Position numbers and translations under genes: made by a program. Source: an uncultured Sutterella sp. (lineage in GTDB: Bacteria; Pseudomonadota; Gammaproteobacteria; Burkholderiales; Burkholderiaceae_F). From it: a stretch of 64,000 nt of DNA. This document shows, in pieces, positions 41,822-50,984 of this stretch (positions are counted from its first letter, which is position 1; each line of letters starts with the position of its first letter). The stretch is taken from NCBI GenBank assembly GCA_949287305.1, contig CASEFX010000022.1, forward strand, positions 30,189 to 94,188. The letters are read 5' to 3'. The notes under the pieces were generated by a model. That model was not told the DNA's origin, ran no database searches, and worked only from the letters and a program-made list of their open reading frames with translations.

Positions 41822-42908
41822 CGTTCTCGCTTCCCTCGTGCGGATTGCCGCGCTCGTCTGGAAGGAACTCGTCACGATGTTCCGCGACCCGGGCTCGCGC
41901 AAGATCCTGATCGTCCCCGTCCTCGCTCAAGCGGTGCTTTTCGGCTACGGCGCCACCTTCAACCTCGAGCACGTCCCCTGGACCTACTGCGACGAAAGTC
42001 GAAGCGCCCTCTCGCACGAAGTGATCCGTAAAGTGGGCGAAAACGGCGTCTTCAAACTCGTGCGCCCGAGCCTCAACCTCGACGCCTTGGGTGAGGCCGT
42101 TGAACGGGGCGAGGCGCTCACGGCGCTTTACTTTCCCGATGACTTCGCCGAAACGGGCCGTCTTCTCGTCATCACGGACGCGCGCAACACGACGACCGCG
42201 AACGTCGCGACGGGCTACATCTCCGTCATCGTCGAAGGCATGAACGCGCAAAACGGCAACACCGCGCCCGTGCGGCTCGTCGAACGATTCCGCTTCAACG
42301 AAAACAACATTACGCGCTGGAACATCATGCCGGGCCTCATTCTCGCGCTCTCCCTCATTCAGGTGATGCTCCTTTCGGGCCTCACCGTCTCGCGCGAGCG
42401 CGAAGAGGGAAGCTTCGACATGATGCTCATGACGCCCGCCTCGAGCTGGGAGATCTATCTCGGCAAGGGGCTGCCCGCCATTTTCGTAGGAATCATGCAG
42501 GCGCTCATCATCTTTTCCGTCTCCTGCTTCTGGTTCGAGATCCCCTTTGCAGGGTCGTTTGCGACGCTCCTTCTCGTAATCACGCTTTTCTCCGCCGCGG
42601 TCGTGGGGCTCGGGCTTGCGATCAGCGCGGTCTGCCGCACGATTCAGCAGTCGATGGTGGCGGCCTTTCTCTGCATTCTTCCCGCCATCATCCTCTCGGG
42701 CCTCATGACGCCCGTGCGCGCGATGCCCGAATGGATGCAGACGGTGACGATCATGAATCCCCTGCGCTACTCGATCGACGCCGTGCGGCGCATCTACTTC
42801 GAAGGGGCGACCTTCACGGACGTCCTACCGCTTCTCTGGCCCGTGGCCCTCATCTGGCTCGTCGTGACGCCCGTCGCCCTCAAACTCTTCCGGGCGAAGA
42901 TCACGTGA
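41814..42908 (+). CDS. ybhR: ABC-2 type permease (YbhR-like)
   Basis: 364 residues with the same layout as its partner: a membrane segment near the start (ILIVPVLAQAVLFGYGATF), a periplasmic domain, then five to six membrane segments. The coupling helix VSREREEGSFDMMLMTPASSWE is clear. YbhGFSR exports cationic drugs and supports Na+/Li+ tolerance in E. coli; the natural substrate here is unknown. Last gene of the operon. Confidence 0.9.
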   Translation: MHDVLASLVRIAALVWKELVTMFRDPGSRKILIVPVLAQAVLFGYGATFNLEHVPWTYCDESRSALSHEVIRKVGENGVFKLVRPSLNLDALGEAVERGEALTALYFPDDFAETGRLLVITDARNTTTANVATGYISVIVEGMNAQNGNTAPVRLVERFRFNENNITRWNIMPGLILALSLIQVMLLSGLTVSREREEGSFDMMLMTPASSWEIYLGKGLPAIFVGIMQALIIFSVSCFWFEIPFAGSFATLLLVITLFSAAVVGLGLAISAVCRTIQQSMVAAFLCILPAIILSGLMTPVRAMPEWMQTVTIMNPLRYSIDAVRRIYFEGATFTDVLPLLWPVALIWLVVTPVALKLFRAKIT

Positions 42909-43267
42909 GGTGCGACACGACATCCGTTATGGCTCTTCATGCCGCATCGGCGTAATGGAAACCTTATCCGGAGAAACGGCAGCGACTTCTTCGGAATCGA
43001 GATGTTCGGCGGGATCGAAATCTTTACGGGAACGAGTATTGCCCATCAAGCGCATTCTCCCGTGCCGCGAATTCCATCAGGAAAGAACACAGTCGAGTAC
43101 ACCCGCAAAAAGGAATGAAGAACGCACGGAGCAGCGGCCATTGCGCGCAATCCGACGGAAGGACAAAGGAAAGCCCCGCAGAGGACGCTCCCGGGCGCAG
43201 TCTCTGACGGGGTGGAATCTCCGGCCCGGCATTCTCCGCCGAGCCGTTCAATCGGTTGGGCAGGCGA
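42909..43267. other. 359-base stretch without a recognisable gene
   Basis: Short open frames exist on both strands (for example about 60 codons from a plus-strand ATG near 42939), but none has a good start site or protein-like character. No terminator with a T-run was found for ybhR. It may hold a decayed sequence; I see nothing assignable. Confidence 0.35.
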
Positions 43268-44020
43268 TCACTTCGCTTCGCCGAACCACTTCTTCCAGAT
43301 CTTGTCGTATTCGCCGTTTTCCTTCAAGGTCTTGAGGGCGGCGTTCAGTTCTCCCTGCAACTTGGCGTTCTGCTTCGTCACGACCATCGCGAAGTCGTCG
43401 GCGGAGAGCATCTGATCCGTCAGGTGCACGGTCTTCTGCGCGAGCGCGGGCTGCTGCACGAGGATGTAGTCCGTCACGGGGCGGTCGTTGATGACGGCAA
43501 CGGAATTGCCCGTCGAGAGATCCATGATGGCTTCGGAGGCGTTGTTGAAGGTCGTCACCTTGGCGCCTTCGATTTCCTTGGCCTTCGCGGCGGCGGTCGT
43601 ACCGATCTGTACGCCCACGGTCTTGCCCTTGAGGTCCTCGAACGTCTTGATGTCCTTGGCGGCTTCCTTCGTCACGAGGATCGTCAGACCCGACTTGTAG
43701 AAGGGATCCGTGAAGAGCACGCGCTTCTTGCGCTCTTCCGTGATCGAGAAGCCCGAAGCGCCCACGTCGGCCGTACCCGCCATGAGGGCCGGAATGATGC
43801 CGTCAAAGCCGATGTTGAGGATTTCGACGTCGTAGCCCATTTCCTTGGCCATGGCGCGGATGAGATCCATTTCAAACCCCGTCACTTCCTTCGTTTCGCT
43901 GTTGACGAATTCAAAGGGCGGGAAGGTCGGGTTCGTCGCGACGCGCAGCGTGGCGGCGTTGGCGACGCCCGAAATGAGGCCGGCGGCGATGAGGAGTGTA
44001 GCGGTGAGGGACTTGAGCAT
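43268..44020 (-). CDS. amino-acid ABC transporter substrate-binding protein (orphan)
   Basis: A 250-residue periplasmic protein with a Sec signal (LTATLLIAAGLISGVANA, cleavage before ATL) and the SBP_bac_3 fold: RVATNPTFPPFEF, TGFEMDLIRAMAKEMG, ADVGASGFSITEERKKRV and GVQIGTTAAAKAKE. These match polar amino-acid (Gln/His/Arg-type) binding proteins. AAGGA precedes the ATG at 44020. No permease or ATPase gene is adjacent, so it must share a transporter encoded elsewhere or act as a sensor ligand. Confidence 0.9.
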   Translation of the reverse strand: MLKSLTATLLIAAGLISGVANAATLRVATNPTFPPFEFVNSETKEVTGFEMDLIRAMAKEMGYDVEILNIGFDGIIPALMAGTADVGASGFSITEERKKRVLFTDPFYKSGLTILVTKEAAKDIKTFEDLKGKTVGVQIGTTAAAKAKEIEGAKVTTFNNASEAIMDLSTGNSVAVINDRPVTDYILVQQPALAQKTVHLTDQMLSADDFAMVVTKQNAKLQGELNAALKTLKENGEYDKIWKKWFGEAK

Positions 44021-44353
44021 GATCGTTTTCCTTTTGGCGCGTTGAGTGGTTGTGCGGTCCGGGACTCTCGAGGGGGAGTCGAAAGTGCCCTTCGTTTCGA
44101 GTCACTATAGCGGCGGCGAAGGCGGCAAAGTGCTTCTCCCAAGCGCTTTTCTTCGAAAATCTGCACATCTTTTTCCCGTCGCCAACCCCGCTAGGACAAA
44201 GGTCCGAGTGGCCGACGTTTGGTCGACAAAACCCATTTTTCGGGCGACTCGGACGCCACGCCTCCAGTGCGCCTTCTACGAGAAAATGCGGAATCCGACG
44301 CCCCCTTCGTTGCGCTATGATTCTTGGATTCGTCAACCGATTGGAGACCATCC
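44021..44353. other. divergent promoter region between the binding protein and iadA
   Basis: No gene seen. A TATGAT -10 candidate lies near 44317 for iadA, with GGAG 8 bases before its ATG. The region also holds the minus-strand promoter of the binding protein. Confidence 0.4.
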
Positions 44354-45496
44354 ATGCATCCGATCCTCATCAAGAACGCCGACGTCTACGCGCCGGAACA
44401 CCTCGGAACCCGCGACATTTTCCTTGCGGGCGGCAAAATCGTCGCGATGGCTGAAAAGCTCGACGTGACCCTCCCCGACCTCGAAGTGATCGACGCTGCG
44501 GGCTACATCGTGGCTCCGGGTCTTGTCGACCAGCACATCCACATTACGGGCGGCGGCGGCGAAGGCGGCTGGCACAGCCGCTGTCCCGAACTTGTCTTCT
44601 CCGAACTCGTGAAGGCGGGCGTGACGACCTTCCTCGGCGTCTCGGGCACCGACAGCATGACGCGCTCCGTCGAAAACCTCCTCGCCAAGGTCCGCGGCCT
44701 CAAGAACGAAGGCGCCTCGGGCTGGATGTGGACGAGCAACTACGCCTATCCGGTCACCACGATCACGAAGGACGTGCGCACCGACATGCTCGCGATTCCG
44801 GAAGTGCTCGGCGTGAAGATCGCCCTGGGCGACCACCGCTCCTCCTTCCCCAATCAGCACGAAATCATGCAGATCCTCGCTGACGTCCGCGTCTCGGGGA
44901 TGCTTACGGGCAAGACCGGGTTCCTTCACGTTCACCTCGGCGACTTCCCGTATTCGTTTGACATCTTCGACGAATGCGTCGCGCAGGGCATGCCCATCAA
45001 GCACATCCGTCCGACGCACGTCGCGCGCCATCCCGAAGTCTTCCGCCGCGCCTGCGAATTCGCCAAGAAGGGCGGCTTCATCGACATCACGACGGGCGGC
45101 GGCAACTACATGGGTTCGGCCGCCGACGCCGTGCGCGCCGCGCTCGCCGACGGCGTTCCGTTCGACCGCATTACGCTGAGCTCCGACGGCCACGGTTCGA
45201 TGCCGCGCTTCAACGAAGCGGGCGAAATGGTGGGCTTGGGCATCGGATCGATCATGTGCGACATCGAAACGATCCGCGAACTGAAGGACGAACTCGGCGT
45301 CGAAAAGGCCCTCACCCCGATGACGAAGACGGTCGCGGGCGCCCTCGGTCTCGAAACGAAGGGCGGCATCGCCGTCGGCAAGGACGCCGACCTTCTCTTC
45401 CTCACGAAGGACTTCGAACCCGAGTGGGTCTTCATGATGGGCAAGGTCGCCATGCGTCAGGGCGAAGTCGTCATGAAGGGCGCCTTCGAAGAATAA
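44354..45496 (+). CDS. iadA: isoaspartyl dipeptidase
   Basis: A 380-residue binuclear zinc amidohydrolase that cleaves beta-aspartyl dipeptides released from damaged proteins. The HxH motif is in VDQHIHITGGGGEGG, the bridging (carbamylated) Lys in GVKIALGDHRSS, His ligands in FLHVHLGD and RPTHVARH, and the catalytic Asp in LSSDGHGS. Start ATG 44354 with GGAG 8 bases before. It ends with a strong terminator, so it is monocistronic; the divergent amino-acid binding protein may be functionally linked. Confidence 0.92.
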   Translation: MHPILIKNADVYAPEHLGTRDIFLAGGKIVAMAEKLDVTLPDLEVIDAAGYIVAPGLVDQHIHITGGGGEGGWHSRCPELVFSELVKAGVTTFLGVSGTDSMTRSVENLLAKVRGLKNEGASGWMWTSNYAYPVTTITKDVRTDMLAIPEVLGVKIALGDHRSSFPNQHEIMQILADVRVSGMLTGKTGFLHVHLGDFPYSFDIFDECVAQGMPIKHIRPTHVARHPEVFRRACEFAKKGGFIDITTGGGNYMGSAADAVRAALADGVPFDRITLSSDGHGSMPRFNEAGEMVGLGIGSIMCDIETIRELKDELGVEKALTPMTKTVAGALGLETKGGIAVGKDADLLFLTKDFEPEWVFMMGKVAMRQGEVVMKGAFEE

Positions 45497-45522
45497 TTCG
45501 AAGCGTCAGACGCCTTGCATCG

Positions 45523-45562
45523 AAGCCGTCCGTTCGGTACGCCCGAACGGGCGGCTTTTTCG
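45523..45562 (+). terminator. Rho-independent terminator after iadA
   Basis: AAGCCGTCCGTTCGG (45523-45537) pairs with CCGAACGGGCGGCTT (45543-45557), 15 bp with one G-U, followed by TTTCG after the arm. Confidence 0.92.
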
Positions 45563-45861
45563 TCTCGAACCCTCGAAAGAACAGGTAAATCAAAAAGATA
45601 GAAAAAAGATATCAGATCGCTATTTCACAACGGAATAACGCATTTCGCCTGTTGGTATTCCTGAAAATAGGCTTCGCACAAACCGTTGCAGAAGTACCTT
45701 TCCGTTAAGAAACCGACGGCGCTTCGAATTTCCTCGCTTTCGCACGAGACATCCCTCTCTCGGACTATGGGCGTATGTCTTTGCGCTATGCAAAATGAAA
45801 AGATGACTTCCTTCGGGGAGTCCGACCATCCCGCCCCGCCCCCCTTTCGGAGACCCCACAC
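45563..45861. other. AT-richer promoter region of the nap operon
   Basis: About 300 bases without a gene, notably richer in A/T than the coding DNA around it. It must contain the nap promoter. I found no convincing FNR box (TTGAT-N4-ATCAA) by eye. Confidence 0.35.
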
Positions 45862-46116
45862 GTGAACTATTCCGCCGTGCTCGTTTTGTGCGAACCCGGT
45901 CGGCTGGCCGACGTGCGCCGACTCGCCGAAGCGCTTCCCTGGTTTGAAGCGCATCAGGAAGACGCCGAACACCATCGCTTCATCGGCGTGATCGAATCTT
46001 CCGACACCGACCAACAAGTCGAGTATTTCCGCATTCTGCAGACCATAGACGGCGTTCGAGACGTCTCGCTCGTCGTTCACCGGTTCGAGTCGCCCCCCGA
46101 GGACGCCGAATCCTGA
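45862..46116 (+). CDS. napD: periplasmic nitrate reductase chaperone NapD
   Basis: An 84-residue protein from GTG 45862, preceded by CGGAGA. It has the ferredoxin-like NapD pattern with SAVLVLCEPGRLADVRRLAE at the start and GVRDVSLVVHRFE at the end. NapD binds the NapA Tat signal peptide and prevents premature export. It is 42 bases upstream of napA, first gene of napDAGHB. Confidence 0.82.
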   Translation: MNYSAVLVLCEPGRLADVRRLAEALPWFEAHQEDAEHHRFIGVIESSDTDQQVEYFRILQTIDGVRDVSLVVHRFESPPEDAES

Positions 46117-46158
46117 CCACCTTTACCCTCGTTTTCCATATTTTCGGAGACCCACAAC

Positions 46159-48903
46159 ATGGAAAAACGCATTGAAATCGTTGACGTGCGCCGCCGCGCG
46201 CTCCTCAAGTCCGGTCTTGCGGCCTCCGCCGCGATGACGATCGGCCTTCCCGTTTCGGCCGAAGAAAAGGCGGCCGCCACCGCCAGTGAAGACGGCATTG
46301 CCTGGCACAAGGGCGTCTGCCGCTTCTGCGGCACGGGCTGCGGCCTCTTGGTCGGCGTCAAGAACGGCCGCGTCGTCGCGACGAAGGGCGACCCCGACGC
46401 GCCCGTGAACCGCGGCCTCAACTGCGTGAAGGGCTACTTCAACGCCAAGATCCCCTACGGCCGCGACCGTCTGACGCAGCCGCTCATGCGCCGCACGAAC
46501 GGAAAGTTCGACAAGAACGGCAAGTTCGAGCCCGTCAGCTGGGACGAAGCCTTCGACGAAATGGCGAAACAATTCAAGCGCGTCTATGAGAAGAAGGGGC
46601 CCTCGGGCGTCTCGATCATCGGCTCGGGTCAGTACACGATTCCCGAAGCCTACACCGCGTCGAAACTCATGAAGGGGGGCTTTCGCTCGAACAACATCGA
46701 CCCGAACGCTCGTCTGTGCATGGCCTCGGCCGTCGTGGGCTTCTATCAGACCTTCGGCGTCGACGAACCGGCGAACCACTACGGCGACATCGAATTGGCC
46801 GACACGATGCTCCTCTGGGGCAACAACATGGCCGAAGCCCATCCGGTCCTTTGGTCGCGCGTCGCCAACCGCAAGCTCACCGCCAAGTCGACGAAGCTCA
46901 TCAACATCACGACGTTTCGCAACCTCTCGTCGGGCCTTGCCGACGAAACGATCGTCTTCAAGCCGGGCACCGACCTCGCGATCCTCAACTACCTCATCCG
47001 CGAAATCTATGCGCGCGGCAAGGTGAACCGCGAGTTCGTCGAAAAGCACTGCGTCTTTGCGGCGGGCGTGACCGACATCGGCTACGGCCTTCGCAACACC
47101 GACAAGTTCGCCTATCCGGCCGAAAAGGACGTCATGCAGCGTCAGCTCGTCGTGAAGCTTGACGCCGACGAAGCCGTCGCCCAGGGCCGCAAGGTCGGCG
47201 AAGAAGTCCCGCAGAAGAATTCGGGCGGCACCGCCGGCAAGCACTGGCGCATCTCCGAAGAAGACTTCAAGAAGGGGCTCGAACCCTACACCCTCGACTT
47301 CGTCGCGAAGCTCGCCAAGGGCGACGCCGACGAATCGATCGAAACCTTCAAGAAGAAGCTCGTCGATCTCGCCGACCTCATCTGCGACACGAAGCGCAAC
47401 CTCATGAGCTTCTGGTGCATGGGCGTGAATCAGCACACGCGCGGCGTGTGGGTGAACGAACAGATCTACGACCTGCATCTGCTCCTCGGCAAGCACGGCC
47501 TCCCGGGGAACGGCGCCTTCTCGCTCACCGGCCAGCCCTCCGCCTGCGGCTCCGCCCGCGAGGTCGGCGCCTTCTGCCATCGCCTGCCCTCCGACATGCT
47601 GGTTGCGAACCCGAAGCACCGCGCGAAGACCGAATCCATTTGGAAGCTCCCCGAAGGCACGCTCAACCCGAAGGTCGGGGCGTCCCTCATGGAAATTCTG
47701 CGCGGCCTTGAAGACAAATCGATCAACTTCGTCTGGACGCAGGTCGTCAACATCTTCCAGTCGTCCCCGAACAACACGCACTGGGTGCGCGCCGCGCGCG
47801 ATCCGGAAAACTTCGTGGTCGTGGCCGACGTCTATCCGACCTACAGCGCCCGCTGCGCCGACCTGATCCTCCCGGCCGCCATGCACTTTGAAAAGTGGGG
47901 CCTCTTCGGCAACGGCGAACGCCGCACGCAGGGCTGGCATCAGGTGACGGAACCCGTGGGCCAAAGCCGCTCCGACGTCTGGATGATGATGGAGTTCGCC
48001 AAGCGCTTCAAGGTTTCCGAAACCTGGGGCGCCGTGCCGCTCAAGGGCGTGAAGGGCGACAGGCTCCCCGACGTTCTCGAAAAGGCCAAGGCCATGGGGA
48101 TCAATCCCGACGCGACGCTCTACGACGTGCTCTTTGCGCCCTCCGAATCGCGCAACGCCGTCTGGCCCGATCCGAAGTATCCGAACGAATTGAACGGCAC
48201 CGGCAAGGCGCTCGGTCTTCCCTACTTCCCGGAAAAGGCGCTCTTCAACGAGTACCGTCAGTTCACGCTCGGCGACGGGCACGATCTCGCCGACTTCGAC
48301 ACCTACATGGATCCGAAGGTCCGCGGCCTTCTCTGGCCGGTCGTCGACGGCAAGGAAACGCCCTACCGCTTCAACACGGAATTCGACCCGTTTGCGAAGG
48401 AAGACGCGCTCTTCTACGGCAAGCTCATGAAGGACATGGCGACGGGCGACCTCTACGGCGTCACCGACCCGAAGGCGGTCGTCTATGCGGGGAAGGCCAA
48501 GATCTTCTTCCGACCCTACGCCGCGCCGGTCGAGCAGCCCGACGCCCACTACGACCTGTGGCTCTCGACGGGCCGCATCCTCGAGCACTGGCATACGGGT
48601 TCGATGACGCGCCGCGTGCCGGAACTCCACCGCGCCGCCGCCCAGGCCTACCTCTACATGAACCCGCACGACGCCGAAGCCCGCGGTTTGAAGCGCGGCG
48701 ACCGCGCCAAGGTCACGAGCCGTCACGGCGAGTGCACGGCCGTCGTCGAAACGCAGATCCGCAACATCATGCCGCGCGGCATGACCTGGCTCGCCTTCTT
48801 CGACGAAGCCGTCATGACGAACGCCGTCTGCATCGACGCGACCGACCCGATCTCTCTTGAGCCCGACTACAAGAAGACCGCGGTCCGCGTGACGAAGGCC
48901 TGA
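46159..48903 (+). CDS. napA: periplasmic nitrate reductase catalytic subunit NapA
   Basis: A 914-residue Mo-bis-MGD enzyme reducing nitrate to nitrite in the periplasm. The Tat signal is VRRRALLKSGLAASAAMTIG with cleavage near VSA. The [4Fe-4S] ligands are CRFCGTGCGLL plus a Cys in LNCVKGY. The Mo-ligating Cys is in NARLCMASAVVGF. Compared with E. coli NapA (828 residues) it carries extra sequence around residues 320-380, similar in total length to the long NapA of Campylobacterota (from memory). Followed after one base by napG. Confidence 0.95.
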   Translation: MEKRIEIVDVRRRALLKSGLAASAAMTIGLPVSAEEKAAATASEDGIAWHKGVCRFCGTGCGLLVGVKNGRVVATKGDPDAPVNRGLNCVKGYFNAKIPYGRDRLTQPLMRRTNGKFDKNGKFEPVSWDEAFDEMAKQFKRVYEKKGPSGVSIIGSGQYTIPEAYTASKLMKGGFRSNNIDPNARLCMASAVVGFYQTFGVDEPANHYGDIELADTMLLWGNNMAEAHPVLWSRVANRKLTAKSTKLINITTFRNLSSGLADETIVFKPGTDLAILNYLIREIYARGKVNREFVEKHCVFAAGVTDIGYGLRNTDKFAYPAEKDVMQRQLVVKLDADEAVAQGRKVGEEVPQKNSGGTAGKHWRISEEDFKKGLEPYTLDFVAKLAKGDADESIETFKKKLVDLADLICDTKRNLMSFWCMGVNQHTRGVWVNEQIYDLHLLLGKHGLPGNGAFSLTGQPSACGSAREVGAFCHRLPSDMLVANPKHRAKTESIWKLPEGTLNPKVGASLMEILRGLEDKSINFVWTQVVNIFQSSPNNTHWVRAARDPENFVVVADVYPTYSARCADLILPAAMHFEKWGLFGNGERRTQGWHQVTEPVGQSRSDVWMMMEFAKRFKVSETWGAVPLKGVKGDRLPDVLEKAKAMGINPDATLYDVLFAPSESRNAVWPDPKYPNELNGTGKALGLPYFPEKALFNEYRQFTLGDGHDLADFDTYMDPKVRGLLWPVVDGKETPYRFNTEFDPFAKEDALFYGKLMKDMATGDLYGVTDPKAVVYAGKAKIFFRPYAAPVEQPDAHYDLWLSTGRILEHWHTGSMTRRVPELHRAAAQAYLYMNPHDAEARGLKRGDRAKVTSRHGECTAVVETQIRNIMPRGMTWLAFFDEAVMTNAVCIDATDPISLEPDYKKTAVRVTKA

Positions 48904-48904
48904 T

Positions 48905-49681
48905 ATGGCTGACGACCCGAAAGTCAATCGCCGGCGCTTTCTCGCCGGGGCCGCCGAAGCGGGTGCCGCCTGCGTCGTGCTCGGCCTCGGCTGGGGCGCG
49001 GTGTCGATGCGCGACGCGAACGCCCGCTGGGTGCCGCGTCCGCCGGGCGCGCTCCTCGGCAAGGACTTCCTTGCCGCCTGCGCGCACTGCGGACAGTGCG
49101 TCGCGGCGTGCCCCTACGGGACGCTCAAGATCGCCGGCATCGGCGATCCCGCGCCCGTGGGCACGCCCTACTTCGAGCCCGAAAAGATCCCCTGCTACAT
49201 GTGCGAGGATCTCGCCTGCGTGAAGGTCTGTCCCACGGGAGCGCTTTCGCCCGAACTCGAGTCGATCCGCGACGCCCGCATGGGCGTGGCGATGATCGAC
49301 CCGAACGCCTGCCTTTCCTGGCAGGGCCTTCGCTGCGAAGTGTGCTTCCGCGACTGTCCCCTGAGCGGCGAAGCGATCGTGCTGAGTCCGCATCCGCGGG
49401 AACTGAGCAAGCACGCCGTCTTCGTGCCGGAAATCCGGCCCGAGAAATGCACCGGGTGCGGTCTCTGCATCAAGAGCTGCCCCACCGACAAGCCCGCCGT
49501 GCGCATCCACGATCCGGAGCGCACCTTGGGCGAAATCGGCCGGCACTACCGCCTCGGCTGGCTCGAAGCGGACGACCCGAAGAACCAAAGGAGCGCGCCG
49601 GAACCCGACGCTCAACCCGCCGAAGAGCCGGCGCCCTTTGCGTCGGGCCTTGACTACCTCAATCAGGAGGTGCTGCCGTGA
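48905..49681 (+). CDS. napG: quinol-dehydrogenase ferredoxin subunit NapG
   Basis: 258 residues with a Tat signal (NRRRFLAGAAEAGAACVVLG) and four [4Fe-4S] clusters: CAHCGQCVAACP, CYMCEDLACVKVCP, CLSWQGLRCEVCFRDCP and CTGCGLCIKSCP. Periplasmic partner of NapH in a menaquinol/ubiquinol dehydrogenase that feeds NapAB. It overlaps napH by 4 bases (GTGA). Confidence 0.95.
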   Translation: MADDPKVNRRRFLAGAAEAGAACVVLGLGWGAVSMRDANARWVPRPPGALLGKDFLAACAHCGQCVAACPYGTLKIAGIGDPAPVGTPYFEPEKIPCYMCEDLACVKVCPTGALSPELESIRDARMGVAMIDPNACLSWQGLRCEVCFRDCPLSGEAIVLSPHPRELSKHAVFVPEIRPEKCTGCGLCIKSCPTDKPAVRIHDPERTLGEIGRHYRLGWLEADDPKNQRSAPEPDAQPAEEPAPFASGLDYLNQEVLP

Positions 49682-50580
49682 AGCCCGAAGTTCGTCATCT
49701 GCCGCCCGCCAAGACCTGGCGTGAACGGATTGTCCGGAACCGCTTTGGCATTGCGCGCCACCTCGTGCAGGTTCTGGTGCTCCTCGCCTTCGTCGGGACG
49801 GCCCGCTGGGGCTGGACGATTGCGGGCGAAAAGCTCCTTTCGGGAGACCTTTCGAGTTCGCTCGTTCTCGGAACGATTCCGCTCTCGGACCCGCTCGCGC
49901 TTCTCGAGCGTCTCTTTGCGGGACATCTCCCGCAGGGCGCCGCGCTCACCGGAGCCGCGATCGTCTTCGTCCTCTACGCGGTGCTCGGTTCGCGCACCTT
50001 CTGCGGCTGGGTCTGTCCGATGAACCTCGTCACCGACCTCGCCGACGCGCTGCGCCGGGCGTTGAAGCTCGACGCCGACCTCGTGCGCCTCTCGAAGGGC
50101 GTTCGCTACGCGTCGCTCGTCACGGCCTTGCTCGCGAGCGCCGCCACGGGCGTCGCCGCCTTCGAAGCGGTGAGTCCGCAGGCCTTCCTCTGGCGCGACG
50201 TCGTCTGGGGAACGGGACTCGGCGCCCTTTCGGCCGCGCTCGGGATCTTCGCGCTCGACCTTGCGCTCCTGCGCCACGGCTGGTGCGGGCACTTGTGTCC
50301 CCTGGGCGCCTTCTGGACGGTCGTCGGAAAACTTGTAGGGCGCGTCTTTGGAAAGAGCCTCGTCGGGATCGCGTTTGAGAAGAACCGCTGCACGCACTGC
50401 GGCGACTGTCTGCGCGTCTGTCCCGAGCCGCAAATCATTCGTTTTAAGGAACTCGAAGCGAAGGGCCGCATCCCCGCGGGCGAATGCCTCAACTGCGGAA
50501 AATGCCTCGAAGTCTGTCCCGAGGACGCGCTTCGCTTCACCGTTCGATCCAAATCACAGGGAGACTCTCATGATTCGTAA
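49678..50580 (+). CDS. napH: quinol-dehydrogenase membrane subunit NapH
   Basis: 300 residues from GTG 49678 with four to five membrane segments. CX3CP motifs FCGWVCPMN and WCGHLCPLG flank the cytoplasmic face, and the C-terminus binds two [4Fe-4S] clusters (CTHCGDCLRVCP, CLNCGKCLEVCP). It transfers electrons from quinol through NapG to NapB. Overlaps napB by 11 bases. No napC tetrahaem gene is present, so NapGH must be the only local quinol route. Confidence 0.94.
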   Translation: MKPEVRHLPPAKTWRERIVRNRFGIARHLVQVLVLLAFVGTARWGWTIAGEKLLSGDLSSSLVLGTIPLSDPLALLERLFAGHLPQGAALTGAAIVFVLYAVLGSRTFCGWVCPMNLVTDLADALRRALKLDADLVRLSKGVRYASLVTALLASAATGVAAFEAVSPQAFLWRDVVWGTGLGALSAALGIFALDLALLRHGWCGHLCPLGAFWTVVGKLVGRVFGKSLVGIAFEKNRCTHCGDCLRVCPEPQIIRFKELEAKGRIPAGECLNCGKCLEVCPEDALRFTVRSKSQGDSHDS

Positions 50581-50887
50581 TCTCTCCGTTTCTCTTCTTG
50601 CCGCGGCCTTCGGCGCGGCCCTCTCCACCGCCGCGTTTGCCGCGGACACGCCGATCATCGGCGCCCCGAAGCCCGTTCCCCACTCCGTGACCGAATACCT
50701 CCCGATCACGCAGGACAAGAACGCGTGCATCCTTTGCCACAAGCGCGCCGGTGCGCAACCGAAGAAGGGCGAAATTCCCGCCACCCACTATGAAAAGGAC
50801 GGAAAGCTCTCCGCCCTGCGCTGGGAATGCTCGCTCTGCCACGCGCCCAATGTCGATCAGTCGACGTATTCCTTCCAGCTGCAGTAA
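50570..50887 (+). CDS. napB: periplasmic nitrate reductase dihaem cytochrome NapB (short)
   Basis: 105 residues with a Sec signal ending AFAADTP and two c-haem sites, ACILCHKRAGAQP and CSLCHAP. The second haem has a typical NapB context (LRWECSLCHAPNVD). At 105 residues it is shorter than E. coli NapB (about 150), lacking much of the usual N-terminal part between signal and first haem. ATG 50570 is preceded by CAGGGAG and lies inside the end of napH. Accepts electrons from NapGH for NapA. Confidence 0.88.
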   Translation: MIRNLSVSLLAAAFGAALSTAAFAADTPIIGAPKPVPHSVTEYLPITQDKNACILCHKRAGAQPKKGEIPATHYEKDGKLSALRWECSLCHAPNVDQSTYSFQLQ

Positions 50888-50892
50888 TGCCG

Positions 50893-50967
50893 GAGAGGGG
50901 CCTTCGGGCCTCTCTCGACCTCATCTGCGCCAAACGCCGCTTCGGTTTCCCGAGGCGGCGTTTGTTT
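50893..50967. terminator. double terminator between nap operon and the convergent two-component genes
   Basis: First hairpin GAGAGGGGCC-TTCG-GGCCTCTCTC (50893-50916). Second, stronger one: AAACGCCGC (50932-50940) with GCGGCGTTT (50955-50963), inner TTCGG/CCGAG pairing, followed by GTTTTG. Likely serves both directions. Confidence 0.88.
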
Positions 50968-50984
50968 TGCGTCACAGGCGCGCC

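Noticed and set aside
42910..43335. Possible 141-residue protein in the gap after ybhR
   Set aside because: No ribosome binding site, basic low-complexity product, and it runs into the antisense of the binding-protein gene.
45563..45861. FNR or NarL site before the nap operon
   Set aside because: I found no sequence matching TTGAT-N4-ATCAA or a clear NarL heptamer pair by eye.
46123..49062. 979-codon open frame opposite napA
   Set aside because: Same antisense shadow effect; napA on the plus strand is unmistakable.
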